From the IMG/VR virus record IMGVR_UViG_3300046559_000397, positions 1 to 25,184 of that record: 25,184 bases of DNA. One strand, written 5' to 3'. Each line of letters opens with the position of its first letter. Position 1 is the stretch's first letter. The notes below the pieces were generated by a model, which had not been told where the DNA came from, searched no databases, and worked only from the letters and a program-made list of their open reading frames with translations. The position numbers were made by a program, and so were the translations under genes. Of the stretch, positions 1-7,894 are shown one piece after another. Source of the stretch: a virus.

Positions 1-937
1 GTAGCTCGATGGTCTTGGTGTCGGGGATGATGTTGGTGGAGAGCGGATAATCAAAGGTCAGACCTTCGCGCGCGACGAATTCCGACTCCTTCGCCATGTC
101 GTTAATCATCAGCCGCAACTGTTCGGCCTCCTTGCTGTCGGGTTCGCTAATGTCGTCGGCGATGTCGGCGGCCAGCCGTTCCATGGTGGCAAGGCGTTCG
201 GAGGCATCCGCAATGCCCTTTTCCAGATCGGGGCGCTTTTCCATCACCCGCTCAAAGCCGAGCTTCACATAGCCGACGCCGGTGGTGATGGTGCGCCGCA
301 CGACAAGCTTCATCATCGACTTGAACGGGTGCGGCTGGTCGGAAACATTATAGGAATACAATAGCTCCAAGGTTTTCCCCAGCTTGTCGAGCATGGCGTT
401 TTCGGCCTTGACGCGCGCCGCGTCCTGCATCACCGCCATGGCGCCCTGCGCCGCGCCCAGCATCTGCGGCGTCATGCCGGAGCCGGTCATCTGCGCCTGC
501 TGTACCATCTGCGCGCCCGACGCCATCAGCGATTGCAGCGTCGATTGCGATTCATCCCACACCGTCGCGTTCATGCGTTCACGCCGCTTGGCCACTGCCT
601 TGGGATTTTTTGCGTACAGGAACGCGGTTTTTTGCGCGACCAGCCGCAGCGTCAAATTGGCCTTATAGCGCTTGTCGGTGTCGTCGCGCGACCACTGATG
701 ACCAAAGGCAAAGTCTTGGTCGTCAAGCATGCGCTTGAAAGCTTTTTCCCAGTGCGTCTTGGCGGCCTTGACGCGGCCGGTCCATGCCGCCACCAGCGCC
801 TTGCGCTGGTCGGGCGGGTCGGGCGCGTCGCGCGGAATGTGGTCCTTCTCTGCCGCAAGCACCACGGCTTCCAGCGGATTGACGGCGCTTTCATCCGGCG
901 TCACGCCGTCGAGCGGTGCGTTCGGGTCTATAGCCAT
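1..937 (-). CDS. Phage portal protein (N-terminal part, truncated by window edge)
   Basis: The portal forms the dodecameric ring at the capsid vertex through which DNA is packaged and ejected. Reading leftward from ATG at 935-937, the frame stays open for 312 codons to the window edge, so the C-terminus is missing. Visible features are an acidic Pro-rich N-terminus, a conserved-looking block around residues 65-110 (FAFGHQW, then RYKANLTLRLVAQKTAFLYA), a Met/Gln/Ala-rich insert near residues 130-165, and a charged helical segment around 230-290. A possible ribosome site (AAAGGAA) lies 10-15 nt upstream. The start overlaps the terminase stop by about 10 nt. The terminase-then-portal order is the classical phage packaging arrangement and is the main support for the name. 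Confidence 0.82.
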   Translation of the reverse strand, partial: MAIDPNAPLDGVTPDESAVNPLEAVVLAAEKDHIPRDAPDPPDQRKALVAAWTGRVKAAKTHWEKAFKRMLDDQDFAFGHQWSRDDTDKRYKANLTLRLVAQKTAFLYAKNPKAVAKRRERMNATVWDESQSTLQSLMASGAQMVQQAQMTGSGMTPQMLGAAQGAMAVMQDAARVKAENAMLDKLGKTLELLYSYNVSDQPHPFKSMMKLVVRRTITTGVGYVKLGFERVMEKRPDLEKGIADASERLATMERLAADIADDISEPDSKEAEQLRLMINDMAKESEFVAREGLTFDYPLSTNIIPDTKTIEL

Positions 938-2493
938 CCGTCGAGGTTCCTTTTGACGCGATCAAGCCCCTCTTGCTTTTTGGTCTGTGCCCACAAGGCG
1001 CGGAATGTCCCCTCTTGCGCCATTGGTTTTTCCGGCTTCTGGCGGTTGCGCGGTCGCATCTTGGCCAGACCCAGACCGACGAGCGAGAGCGTATCGACAA
1101 AATCGTCCTTGGCGCCCATGGGGAATTTCAAAATCTGGTCCTGCGCCTCTGCCCACCAGCGGCAGAACACCGGGAAGTGAACCATTTTCATGGCGCTGCG
1201 CGCTTGGATGGCTTGCGCGCGCTGCGTCTTGTCAACCGCCGGCGCAATCGGGTCCATGGCGCAGAACACGCGCTTTTCCAGCATGCGCTTGCGTAAGAAA
1301 GGCCCGATTGACTTGGTGATGGCGCCGGCTTCCGCCCACCAGAATTGCGGTTTGTATTTCTCAATCAGCAACAGCATGCCTTCGACGGCGGTGTGGCTGT
1401 CCACCCGCATCCACACCACGTCGGGCATGATCCAGACATTGTCGGCGACATCGACGCCGACCACCATCAGGCAGGATTTGTCGCCCTGCTTGTTCAATGT
1501 CACCGCGTGATCGGAAGCGCCGTAGAAGCGCATTTCGTCGAACGCCGGCAGGTCGCGCATGGAATTGTAGCCGACCAAATCCTTGGCTTGGAAAAATGCA
1601 CCGTCGCGCGGTGACGGCTGGCCCTGATAAAGCGCCATGAAGCCGCGCGGGTCGGAGGCGCGAACTTCTTCAAGATATTTTTCATCAAAGCGTTCCGGCC
1701 ACAACGCCTCACCGGGCGCGCGTCCCAGCACGTCGTTATCATCCGCCAGCGCCGGCAGGTCGATGGAGCGCCAGCGCGTTGCTTCTTCATGGCTGTAATA
1801 CGGGTTAAGGGGATCGGTGAGCCGGCCTACAAGATCGTCCTCGCTCCACCGCGTTTGAATCATGGTGATGGTGCCGACCTTGTTCATCAGGCGGGTTTTC
1901 AAGACTTGGTTGTACCATTGCCAAAGCTTGTCGCGGATGAGCGGCGAGTCGGCTTCCTCGCGGTCCTTGATGGGATCATCGAGCAGGATGGTGTGGGCGC
2001 CGCGCCCGGTGATGGCCGAGCCGCGACCAACGCAGAACACAACACCGCCTTCGGTGGTTTCGATGCGGTTGACGGCGGCCGATTTCTTTTTGATTTCGAC
2101 CTTGGGAAACACCTGCTTGTATTGCGGCGTCTGCATAATGTCGCGAATCTTGCGGCCCAAGTCCCAACTGTAATGCTCGTTATAGGTGGCGACGATGATC
2201 GAGCGTTCGGGATGGCGGCCGATGTACCACGCCGGGTACATATTCGACGCCAGCGTGGTCTTGCCGGCGCGCGGCATGATGGAAATTTTCAGGCGGCGGA
2301 TTTTCCCCTTTTCCACCTCCTCCAACGCCACGCCGATGACGCGGTGAAATTTCTGCGGTGTGTAAACCGAATAGGTCGCGTCGTCGGAATTTTCCGGGTC
2401 CGGCATCATTAAGCAAGTGAAGTCGATTAAATTATCGCGCGCCTTCAGGATGGCACGTTTACGTTTGAGCAGGACCAGATGGCGCGCACTCAC
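928..2493 (-). CDS. terL: Terminase large subunit (ATPase/nuclease)
   Basis: This is the packaging motor that translocates DNA through the portal and cuts concatemers. At 521 aa it has full family length. Domain order is clear: an N-terminal ATPase with Walker A PRAGKTTL (about residues 74-81), Walker B TILLDDP (about 168-174) and a coupling-type TRW (about 214-216), then an RNase H-like nuclease. Likely metal ligands are Asp328 in GASDHA, Glu388 in WWAEAG, and the Asp cluster of AKDDFVDTL (about 461-469), matching the terminase nuclease pattern. The start at 2493 lies 5 nt after the proline-rich gene. The 3' end overlaps the portal start. No recognisable small terminase lies directly upstream, which is unusual. 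Confidence 0.95.
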   Translation of the reverse strand: MSARHLVLLKRKRAILKARDNLIDFTCLMMPDPENSDDATYSVYTPQKFHRVIGVALEEVEKGKIRRLKISIMPRAGKTTLASNMYPAWYIGRHPERSIIVATYNEHYSWDLGRKIRDIMQTPQYKQVFPKVEIKKKSAAVNRIETTEGGVVFCVGRGSAITGRGAHTILLDDPIKDREEADSPLIRDKLWQWYNQVLKTRLMNKVGTITMIQTRWSEDDLVGRLTDPLNPYYSHEEATRWRSIDLPALADDNDVLGRAPGEALWPERFDEKYLEEVRASDPRGFMALYQGQPSPRDGAFFQAKDLVGYNSMRDLPAFDEMRFYGASDHAVTLNKQGDKSCLMVVGVDVADNVWIMPDVVWMRVDSHTAVEGMLLLIEKYKPQFWWAEAGAITKSIGPFLRKRMLEKRVFCAMDPIAPAVDKTQRAQAIQARSAMKMVHFPVFCRWWAEAQDQILKFPMGAKDDFVDTLSLVGLGLAKMRPRNRQKPEKPMAQEGTFRALWAQTKKQEGLDRVKRNLDGWL

Positions 2494-2497
2494 TTCG

Positions 2498-2848
2498 CTA
2501 TCCCTTCGGTCGCCCGACCGGATTCGGGTGTCTAGTGACGTGCTGCGGCACCACTATCTTTTTCGGCGGGCCGCCGGTCATCGGACGCGACGCCGCGTTA
2601 CGCGGCACCGGCGGCACCGGCGCCTGTTGCTGCACCATACCGGGCGCCGGCGATGAATGATGCGTGTAGGCATCCTGCGTGTTCGACACCTGCGGCGGCG
2701 GCCCCGGCGGTGGTCCCGGTGGCGGCAGCGGCCCGCTCGCCTGCGGCCCCGGCGAGGCGGCCTGCGTGTCGGATGGACTGGGCGGATAGAGCGGCGCGTT
2801 CGGGATGATCTTGACGCCCGGCGGCGTTTTCGGTGGAGGGAATGCCAT
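2498..2848 (-). CDS. Proline-rich low-complexity protein upstream of terminase
   Basis: This 116-aa protein has no recognised domain. Residues about 1-80 are dominated by proline, with runs such as PLPPPGPPPGPPPQ. The C-terminus is basic and ends in NPVGRPKG, where GRP resembles an AT-hook core, though it lacks the usual leading Arg and trailing Arg-Pro. The start is supported by AAAGGAA about 8 nt upstream. It occupies the place where the small terminase or another DNA-recognition partner is often found, so a role next to TerL is possible. That is inference only. It could equally be a disordered virion protein. Codon use and spacing match its neighbours, and it is very probably a real gene. 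Confidence 0.7.
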   Translation of the reverse strand: MAFPPPKTPPGVKIIPNAPLYPPSPSDTQAASPGPQASGPLPPPGPPPGPPPQVSNTQDAYTHHSSPAPGMVQQQAPVPPVPRNAASRPMTGGPPKKIVVPQHVTRHPNPVGRPKG

Positions 2849-2888
2849 AACGTTTTCCTTTCACTGACACCTCAGAATGTTTTGCTCA

Positions 2889-3125
2889 TCATACGAGCAA
2901 CGGCAGCATGGCTCCGGTAATTTCCCCCAGTCGAAACCCGGCGCGCGGCAGGATCATCTGCACAAGGATGAGGACGCACACCAAAATGAAAATGACCCAG
3001 ATGATTTGCACCACCTTCGGCGGCAGCGCGATGCCGACAACGGTGCCGAGCACCCAAAGGATCAAGTATATCGCGAGTGCGAGCAGGCAAATATAAATCA
3101 GTCCATATATGACACCTTCGATCAT
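2889..3125 (-). CDS. Small two-helix membrane protein (possible holin)
   Basis: This 78-aa protein is almost entirely hydrophobic. One membrane segment spans about residues 5-30 (LIYICLLALAIYLILWVLG) and a second about 38-60 (VVQIIWVIFILVCVLILVQ), followed by a short tail with two Arg. It recalls small phage and prophage membrane proteins annotated as Thivi_2564-type, a comparison made from memory. Size and topology would fit a class II holin, and it sits among other small envelope proteins between the fibre genes and the terminase. AAAGGAG lies 8 nt before the ATG, inside the end of the upstream gene. No lysis function is proven, because no clear endolysin is adjacent. Confidence 0.72.
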   Translation of the reverse strand: MIEGVIYGLIYICLLALAIYLILWVLGTVVGIALPPKVVQIIWVIFILVCVLILVQMILPRAGFRLGEITGAMLPLLV

Positions 3126-3126
3126 G

Positions 3127-3435
3127 TTAGTGCTCCTTTGGTTGCGGCATGCACTTGCTGCGTTGCGTCGCCGGGATCATCACGTTGCCGGTCGCCGGCG
3201 TGATCGGGGAATCAAAGCCGGGACCGCCAGCGCCCAGCACGTCGCCACGGCAATCGGTGCGGCGCGCAAGATCGTAGAACATGCCGACCACCGGGATTGC
3301 GGCGATGGTGACGTTTGCGGGTTGCTGCGACGGCGCCTGCTTGTGAATGACAACGTGATGGCGTTTGGCATCGGCGGCCGTGATCGCTGCCAGCAACACC
3401 ACGATGGCGGCCAGCGCACAGAGAACCGTTTTCAT
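3127..3435 (-). CDS. Secreted/periplasmic hypothetical protein
   Basis: This 102-aa protein has a classical signal peptide: MKTVL, a hydrophobic stretch to about residue 20, then AADA-KRHH, suggesting cleavage near residues 21-23. The mature part is about 80 aa with two cysteines, in RRTDC and RSKC, which could form a disulphide in the periplasm. It resembles short secreted hypotheticals found often in rhizobial genomes (recalled, not searched). The start is well supported by GGAGGAGG a few bases upstream. ATGA coupling to the upstream gene at 3432-3435 indicates co-translation. The function is unknown. A role in lysis or in modifying the envelope is possible given its neighbours. Confidence 0.7.
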   Translation of the reverse strand: MKTVLCALAAIVVLLAAITAADAKRHHVVIHKQAPSQQPANVTIAAIPVVGMFYDLARRTDCRGDVLGAGGPGFDSPITPATGNVMIPATQRSKCMPQPKEH

Positions 3436-3860
3436 GCGACCTCCTCCTGCGTTCTGACGAAAGGAAAAATAACTTCGACTTCGTCATCGGTTTCGATGCC
3501 AAGGTATTCCATCAGGCCAAGGCTGATGTCGGCAACGCGGCCGGTGTTTTCGTTCGGTCCCCAGTCCGCCGGCCATGCAAGGAATTGCCGGTCGGTGCCG
3601 GGCGCGCGCACAAGCGCGACGTAGTCCATGCTGGCCAGCATCGTTTTGGGGAATTCGTCGTAGTTCCAGCGCATCGCGATGAACGGCACCGAACTATTGA
3701 GGCGGCGCGCCAGCCCGCTGGTGCCTTCCGGCTGCACCGCCAGAAACAGATGCGGCGCCGTGTAAATGTCATAGATGAAGGCAAGCCCTTCATCGGGCGT
3801 AACCCCCATGTCGGTCGGGCCGCCGAACCAAGACACCTTGCCGACAACGTTGAGCGTCAT
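3432..3860 (-). CDS. Putative RlpA-like double-psi beta-barrel protein
   Basis: This 142-aa protein has a C-terminal stretch of about 35 residues, PADWGPNENTGRVADISLGL followed by MEYLGIETDDEVEV. That pattern matches the signature of RlpA-like double-psi beta-barrels (DRGPF...GRIIDLS..AA..LG). The Asp in ADWGP would be the equivalent of the conserved catalytic Asp of that family. There is no signal peptide. RlpA-type barrels act on or bind peptidoglycan in several systems, so a lytic or wall-associated role is plausible, especially as the gene is flanked by membrane and secreted proteins. Fold and activity are inference from motif shape. GGAAGGG supports the start, and both ends are ATGA-coupled. 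Confidence 0.6.
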   Translation of the reverse strand: MTLNVVGKVSWFGGPTDMGVTPDEGLAFIYDIYTAPHLFLAVQPEGTSGLARRLNSSVPFIAMRWNYDEFPKTMLASMDYVALVRAPGTDRQFLAWPADWGPNENTGRVADISLGLMEYLGIETDDEVEVIFPFVRTQEEVA

Positions 3861-4132
3861 GGTAGCGCCCTTCCGATAACTTCCTTAAACAGCATTGATT
3901 TGCCGTTGCCGTTTGGCCCTTGCCGACAATCGCGGATGTCCGTCACCAGCTTGCTGATGAGTTCAAGCTGCGTCTTGCTGCGTTCAGTGACGTTGTTTGA
4001 AATTTCGCCAAGCACATAAGCTGCCAGACCCAGAAAGCCGACGTTGACGATGAGCAGCGCAATCGCCAGCGGCGTAGATTTCATCGCCTCGATGGCGCTG
4101 CTGGCGACCTTGCCCGTTACCTCGACCGGCAT
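3857..4132 (-). CDS. Small single-pass membrane protein (holin-like)
   Basis: This 91-aa protein has one clear membrane helix at about residues 24-42 (LAIALLIVNVGFLGLAAYVLG). A polar, helix-prone tail of about 48 residues follows (ISNNVTERSKTQLELISKLV) with a Cys in DIRDC. The N-terminus MPVEVTGKVASSAIEAMKSTP is amphipathic. The arrangement resembles rhizobial phage proteins sometimes labelled holin-like; that label is inference. It directly follows the fibre/chaperone cassettes and its stop is ATGA-coupled to the barrel-protein start at 3860. No strong ribosome site is visible. Together with the 78-aa protein at 2889-3125 it may form a holin or spanin-like pair. Confidence 0.65.
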   Translation of the reverse strand: MPVEVTGKVASSAIEAMKSTPLAIALLIVNVGFLGLAAYVLGEISNNVTERSKTQLELISKLVTDIRDCRQGPNGNGKSMLFKEVIGRALP

Positions 4133-4141
4133 GCGCGGTGT

Positions 4142-4306
4142 TCATTCCTTTTTGGTTGGCGGCGGCACATAGGGATCGGGCACGCCACCGTCAGCGAGCC
4201 ATTGTTCGTACTCAGCACGATCACGGTTGGCGGGATCGTTCGGAATGAATGCCTGATCGGCTGTGCGGATGACGACATCGTTTTGTGTGAGTTGATAGTC
4301 TGACAT
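4142..4306 (-). CDS. Small fibre-partner/chaperone-like protein, copy B (54 aa)
   Basis: A 54-aa product begins MSDYQLTQNDVVIRTADQAF and continues [20 protein letters not shown], ending PPPTKKE. The core resembles the C-terminal segment of phage XkdW-like and tail-fibre-assembly proteins ([24 protein letters not shown]), recalled from those families. It is a paralogue of the 65-aa protein at 5370-5567, with about 40 aligned residues nearly identical. Its ATG overlaps the stop of fibre B (TGATG), so the two are translationally coupled. By analogy it may help fold or trimerise that fibre. Real-gene evidence is strong because the copy is conserved and coupled. Confidence 0.75.
   Translation of the reverse strand: MSDYQLTQNDVVIRTADQAFIPNDPANRDRAEYEQWLADGGVPDPYVPPPTKKE
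4209..4271. repeat. Duplicated chaperone-gene segment, copy B
   Basis: About 63 bases match 5470-5532 closely (shared starts TACTCAGCACGATCACGG). It lies within the small chaperone-like gene copy B. Confidence 0.8.
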
Positions 4307-5367
4307 CACAGCCTCGCGTCCATAGTCAGGGTCGTTAAAGCGCGTGTTGCCTGATATACAAACGGGCTAATTGCGCTTGGGCCGTTGATAGTGAACCCCG
4401 TACCGCCGCCGGTAAAAGTTGGTATAACTCTCATTTCAGGCGCTAAAAAAATTGACTGACCGGCAACTGCCACATCGACAACGCAAGTCATTTTTTGAAA
4501 ATACCGCTTGCACGTCACCAACTCCTGATCGTAACTCCGCATCACATTCGGCGACTGTGCGGCGGTCGGAGCTTGGGTGCCGGGGAGGACGACAAGACCA
4601 GTGAGATACATATAATCGGTTGTCGAAGCTACACCGTTGGTCGTTCCCGTAACCCCAAGATAACCACCAGACACCCACGCATTGGCTGGCGCGGTTTGGC
4701 CGCTGCCACACATCAGGGCAATGGAGACAGTCAATCCAATCGTATTGTCTTTCGCCCATGTGCCGGTGGTGTCGCCGGGGATGCTGACGGTTTTGTATTC
4801 CCACGCTCCTACGGCATTCATCGTGAATGAGAACGGATATGCTCTATCGGCGGCACCATTTCTTATTGATCCAGAAAACGCGCCGGTTCGATTTGTGGCA
4901 ACCCAAAAGCTGACCGTTATCGGCTGTGCGGCTGCTGTCCCCCAAGCCAATCTGCTAACTCGATAACCTTCGATAGGCTGATAAAAGAAACAATAGTTTC
5001 CGGCTGCCGGGCTTGCATTGGCCGTGCTCACGGAAACGTAGGCAGATTTAACAAATCCGGCAGGACCATTTGGTTGCTGCGATACCGGCAGCACTTGAGC
5101 ACCACTTGTTCCCAGCATCCAGCCATCAAGAATGTATTTGGTGCTACTCACCACCACGGCAGAAGTGCCATTCTCCTGACTGACCTCCATTCCGCCGTTG
5201 ACCTGTATGCCACTGTACGCCATCGCATCGAACGGGGCGTAGATGACGCCGCTGCTGCTCGACACCGCCCACTTTTCGCCGTCCCATTTATAGACCGGCT
5301 GACCGACCACCGGCGGCGATGGATAAAGCTGGCCAATGCTGGGTGAAATGGGAAAATCTAGCGCCAT
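4306..5367 (-). CDS. Tail fibre protein B (short paralogue)
   Basis: This 353-aa protein carries the receptor-binding-type C-terminal region without the long shaft of fibre A. The N-terminus MALDFPISPSIGQLYPSPPV plus YKWDGEKWAV is a short adaptor typical of fibre and structural proteins. From about residue 42 ([20 protein letters not shown]) it aligns with fibre A from about residue 270, sharing [36 protein letters not shown] and a terminal DARL. The last 60 or so residues diverge strongly, as expected for the host-contact tip. ATG at 5365-5367 is chosen over longer frames because it follows the preceding stop directly and the protein starts with a recognisable adaptor. It probably forms trimers on the virion. 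Confidence 0.82.
   Translation of the reverse strand: MALDFPISPSIGQLYPSPPVVGQPVYKWDGEKWAVSSSSGVIYAPFDAMAYSGIQVNGGMEVSQENGTSAVVVSSTKYILDGWMLGTSGAQVLPVSQQPNGPAGFVKSAYVSVSTANASPAAGNYCFFYQPIEGYRVSRLAWGTAAAQPITVSFWVATNRTGAFSGSIRNGAADRAYPFSFTMNAVGAWEYKTVSIPGDTTGTWAKDNTIGLTVSIALMCGSGQTAPANAWVSGGYLGVTGTTNGVASTTDYMYLTGLVVLPGTQAPTAAQSPNVMRSYDQELVTCKRYFQKMTCVVDVAVAGQSIFLAPEMRVIPTFTGGGTGFTINGPSAISPFVYQATRALTTLTMDARL
5168..5240. repeat. Duplicated fibre segment, copy B
   Basis: About 70 bases (starting CCATTCTCCTGACTGACC) nearly identical to 6564-6639. It encodes the [10 protein letters not shown] and [10 protein letters not shown] block. Confidence 0.8.
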
Positions 5368-5369
5368 GG

Positions 5370-5567
5370 TCAGGCTCCTCGCGATTTTTTGCTGGTTGTT
5401 TCCGGTGCAGGTTTTGCCGCGCTGCTTGTCGCAGGATCGGGCGTGTTGCCTTGCGCCAGCCACGCTTCATACTCAGCACGATCACGGTTGGCGGGGTCGT
5501 TCGGAATGAACGCCTGATCGGCGGTGCGGACAACGATGTCGGTTGTGGTGAGTTGATAGTCTGCCAT
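5370..5567 (-). CDS. Small fibre-partner/chaperone-like protein, copy A (65 aa)
   Basis: The product starts [20 protein letters not shown] and has [20 protein letters not shown], then a Ser/Ala/Pro/Lys tail ending KKSRGA. It matches copy B at 4142-4306 over the first 40 residues but has a longer tail. The ATG shares its A with the TAA stop of fibre A (TAATG), indicating coupled translation. The next gene, fibre B, starts 3 nt after its stop. The similarity to XkdW-like/tail-fibre-assembly tails is recalled from family knowledge. A chaperone or baseplate-attachment role is inference. Confidence 0.75.
   Translation of the reverse strand: MADYQLTTTDIVVRTADQAFIPNDPANRDRAEYEAWLAQGNTPDPATSSAAKPAPETTSKKSRGA
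5470..5532. repeat. Duplicated chaperone-gene segment, copy A
   Basis: Partner of 4209-4271, within chaperone copy A. Differences are mostly at third codon positions, consistent with an older duplication under selection. Confidence 0.8.
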
Positions 5568-7444
5568 TAGAGCCTCGCGTCTGCGACCCAGTGTGCCGAC
5601 AAAAGATAAGTTGTTCCTGACGCAATTTGTGCTGTAATCATCCCGCCGCGCTCGTTGATAGCAAGGATAGTAGCGGGCCAAGGACCGCTTTGTGAATTGT
5701 CCCAAACCGTCCCTGCTGTTCCGTTCGTCGTTCCATAAGATGTGAGAGTTGGTGCTGCTCTTTTCGGAATGAACTGCATCCCAAGCCCAACGGTAGTTGT
5801 TACAGGGACACTCGCTCCATAATATATAGCCGCACCACCAAGACCTGTGGCCGTTCCGGGCCTTACCGCATAAGGATAACTCTTTTCATAGTATCGTTGG
5901 CACATCAGCAATTCCTGATCGAACGGCCGCATCACATTCATCGACTGTGCGGCGGTTGGTGCTTGATTGCCGGGGAGGACGGTGACGCCGGTCATAATGA
6001 AATAATCAGAAGTCGCGGCAACGCCGTTGACTGTTCCAGTTGCCCCAAGCTGAACAGTCGAACTCCAAGCCCCGGCCGCACCCTGATTGTTGCTCCCAGA
6101 CATAATGGAAAAATGAACGGCCAAACCAATGGAATTGTCCGCCGTCCACGTCCCGGCAGTATCACCGGGTATGGTGACAGTGAAATACTGCCAAGCGCCG
6201 GATGTGGTGTAGTTGAACGTAAATATGTAGCCACGGTTTGCAGCGCCGTTGCGAACGCAGCCAGAATAAAGGCCAGTGCGGTTTGCGATCAGCCAAAACC
6301 CGAGCGTAATCGGTTGTGCCGCCGCCGTCCCCCAAGCAAGGCGCTTGATACGGTAGCCCTCAATGAACTGACGGAGCGTGCAATAGTCTGCTGCCGCCGG
6401 AGTTGGGTTTGCTGTCGTCACCGCTAACTGCAAGCCACTGTTTAGACCGGCTAAGGTTAAGTCCACTCTTTGAGTGCAAGAAAGGACATGCGCGCCGGAG
6501 GAGGCGATATTCCAGCCGTCAACAATGTATTTTACACCAGTAGGGACGGACACGGAGACAGCCCCATTCTCCTGACTGACCTCCATACCGCCATTGATCT
6601 GCATGCCGCTGTACGCCATCGCATCGAACGGTGCGGCGTAGATGTTGGCCCTCCCCTGTTGCTGCTGCGGCGCCGTCAGCGACTGTGCAGTGTCGTAGCG
6701 CACAACGGTACTGTTGAGCGCGTAGGCGGACGAATCCGGCACCGCGAACGCCGTCACCCATTGCGTGGTGTTGCCGTCGTTGTAGCGCACATAGAGCGTG
6801 CCGGTGTCGCTCTCCCACCACATCGCATTGTCAACGGCGCCCGCCGGCGCGTTGTCGGAAATAAGAAGTGCCGGGCGGCTATCGACGTATTGCTTGGTGG
6901 CGGCCTGCAAATTGGTGGACGGATTGCCCGACAGCGTCAGCAGTCCGGTCATCGTTGAACCAGCCTTGGCGACGTAGGCATTGTTGGCATTGGTGACGGC
7001 GCTGGCATCGGCGGCGGTGAAGGCGGCGGTGACGGCGGCATCGCCTGCGTCGGTATATTGCTTGGTGGCGGCGCCCAGCGGCGCGGTCGGATCGCCCGAT
7101 AACACCAATGGTCCGGTCATGGTGTCGCCGGCGGTATCGACGGCTTGGCTCTGGTCGAGATAGACCGCCCAGTTGGTCGCGTTGAAGGCGCCGGGACTGA
7201 CCGCAACCTTGGCGCGGTAGAGCACGCCGGCGTTGATGACGAAGTCGCCGATGGCGTATTGCGCGCGCGCATCAAAGAAGCGCACCGCCAGCAGCATCAA
7301 GGGATTGCCGAGCGAACCGGCATTGGCGTCGCCGACAACGATCTGCCGGTTGGCGGTGTTGACGGCAATCTCACCCGGCTCGATTGGCGACGGGAACGGA
7401 GTGGCCGGGTTGGACGTGCGCTGGTGCCGATAATGCGAGGTCAT
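5567..7444 (-). CDS. Tail fibre protein A
   Basis: This 625-aa virion fibre probably recognises the host surface. The N-terminal 90 residues contain a phage tropism-type element ([19 protein letters not shown]) and a CBM5/12-like piece ([18 protein letters not shown]). Two tail-fibre repeats follow: [20 protein letters not shown] near 107 and [20 protein letters not shown] near 162, each ending in ATKQY. Residues from about 270 form the receptor-binding-type region shared with fibre B. The C-terminus ends VADARL. AGGAGA 8 nt upstream supports the start. The stop overlaps the start of chaperone copy A. No diversity-generating reverse transcriptase or template repeat is visible nearby. Confidence 0.88.
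   Translation of the reverse strand: MTSHYRHQRTSNPATPFPSPIEPGEIAVNTANRQIVVGDANAGSLGNPLMLLAVRFFDARAQYAIGDFVINAGVLYRAKVAVSPGAFNATNWAVYLDQSQAVDTAGDTMTGPLVLSGDPTAPLGAATKQYTDAGDAAVTAAFTAADASAVTNANNAYVAKAGSTMTGLLTLSGNPSTNLQAATKQYVDSRPALLISDNAPAGAVDNAMWWESDTGTLYVRYNDGNTTQWVTAFAVPDSSAYALNSTVVRYDTAQSLTAPQQQQGRANIYAAPFDAMAYSGMQINGGMEVSQENGAVSVSVPTGVKYIVDGWNIASSGAHVLSCTQRVDLTLAGLNSGLQLAVTTANPTPAAADYCTLRQFIEGYRIKRLAWGTAAAQPITLGFWLIANRTGLYSGCVRNGAANRGYIFTFNYTTSGAWQYFTVTIPGDTAGTWTADNSIGLAVHFSIMSGSNNQGAAGAWSSTVQLGATGTVNGVAATSDYFIMTGVTVLPGNQAPTAAQSMNVMRPFDQELLMCQRYYEKSYPYAVRPGTATGLGGAAIYYGASVPVTTTVGLGMQFIPKRAAPTLTSYGTTNGTAGTVWDNSQSGPWPATILAINERGGMITAQIASGTTYLLSAHWVADARL
6564..6639. repeat. Duplicated fibre segment, copy A
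   Basis: Partner of 5168-5240 within fibre A, at the boundary between shaft and receptor-binding region. Confidence 0.8.
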
Positions 7445-7448
7445 AATC

Positions 7449-7730
7449 TCAGTCTCCTATGTCGGTCGGTGCCGACTGATGAACCGGCGGTTTCTTTTTG
7501 TTGGTCGGTGTCTGTGTCACCGACTGCGTCGTCGTCTGCACTGGCGGCGGTGGATTGTTGCCGTCGTAAGCATCCTTGATGGTGTGGGCGCGATTGTTGC
7601 CGACCAGCGCGCCGCCATACATGCGCACGACGTTGTCGGGCGTGTCGGGCGGCAAGCCATAGACCGCCGCGAGCTTGGAACGCGGCGGTGTATTGGGTTG
7701 CAGCGGCAGTTTGCCGGGCCACTGATCCAT
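7449..7730 (-). CDS. Hypothetical phage protein, 93 aa
   Basis: There is no recognised domain. The N-terminal two thirds (KLAAVYGLPPDTPDNVVRMY, then GGALVGNNRAHTIKDAYDG) look folded. The C-terminus is a low-complexity Pro/Thr/Gln/Lys tail (NNPPPPVQTTTQSVTQTP). The start at 7730 shares a base with the stop of the upstream 54-aa gene (TGATG), and the stop lies only 5 nt before the fibre A start. It sits inside the structural operon, so a minor virion or assembly protein is the likeliest role, but nothing specific can be claimed. Confidence 0.62.
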   Translation of the reverse strand: MDQWPGKLPLQPNTPPRSKLAAVYGLPPDTPDNVVRMYGGALVGNNRAHTIKDAYDGNNPPPPVQTTTQSVTQTPTNKKKPPVHQSAPTDIGD

Positions 7731-7894
7731 CAGCCAACCTTGTCGCCGCCCGGTGCCGATTCAGGGTTGGGTGCCGGTGATGGGCCGGTTGGCTGGCTCA
7801 TCGGGTCAACCGCCGGCACCGTCTTTGGCTTGGGTGCGTTCGGCGTCGATGTCGGCTTCTTGTTGTCGTCGTGGTCGTCTTTATGTGTCGTCAT
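7730..7894 (-). CDS. Small disordered Pro/Lys-rich protein (54 aa)
   Basis: The product begins MTTHKDDHDDNKKPTSTPNA and is rich in Pro, Lys and Asp, ending APGGDKVG. It has no hydrophobic core and is predicted disordered by composition. A strong GGAGGAG lies 8 nt (an A-run) upstream of the ATG, and the start overlaps the upstream stop as ATGA. These signals support real translation despite the small size. The function is unknown. Together with the 93-aa gene and the Ig-like protein it could be a decoration or linker component. Confidence 0.6.
   Translation of the reverse strand: MTTHKDDHDDNKKPTSTPNAPKPKTVPAVDPMSQPTGPSPAPNPESAPGGDKVG

Noticed and set aside
533-2412. Plus-strand open frames opposite portal and terminase
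   Set aside because: Antisense to genes with clear motifs; composition matches reverse-frame shadows in GC-rich DNA.
4306-7444. Diversity-generating retroelement acting on the fibre tips
   Set aside because: No reverse transcriptase and no template repeat with A-specific changes was seen; the repeats are better explained by gene duplication.
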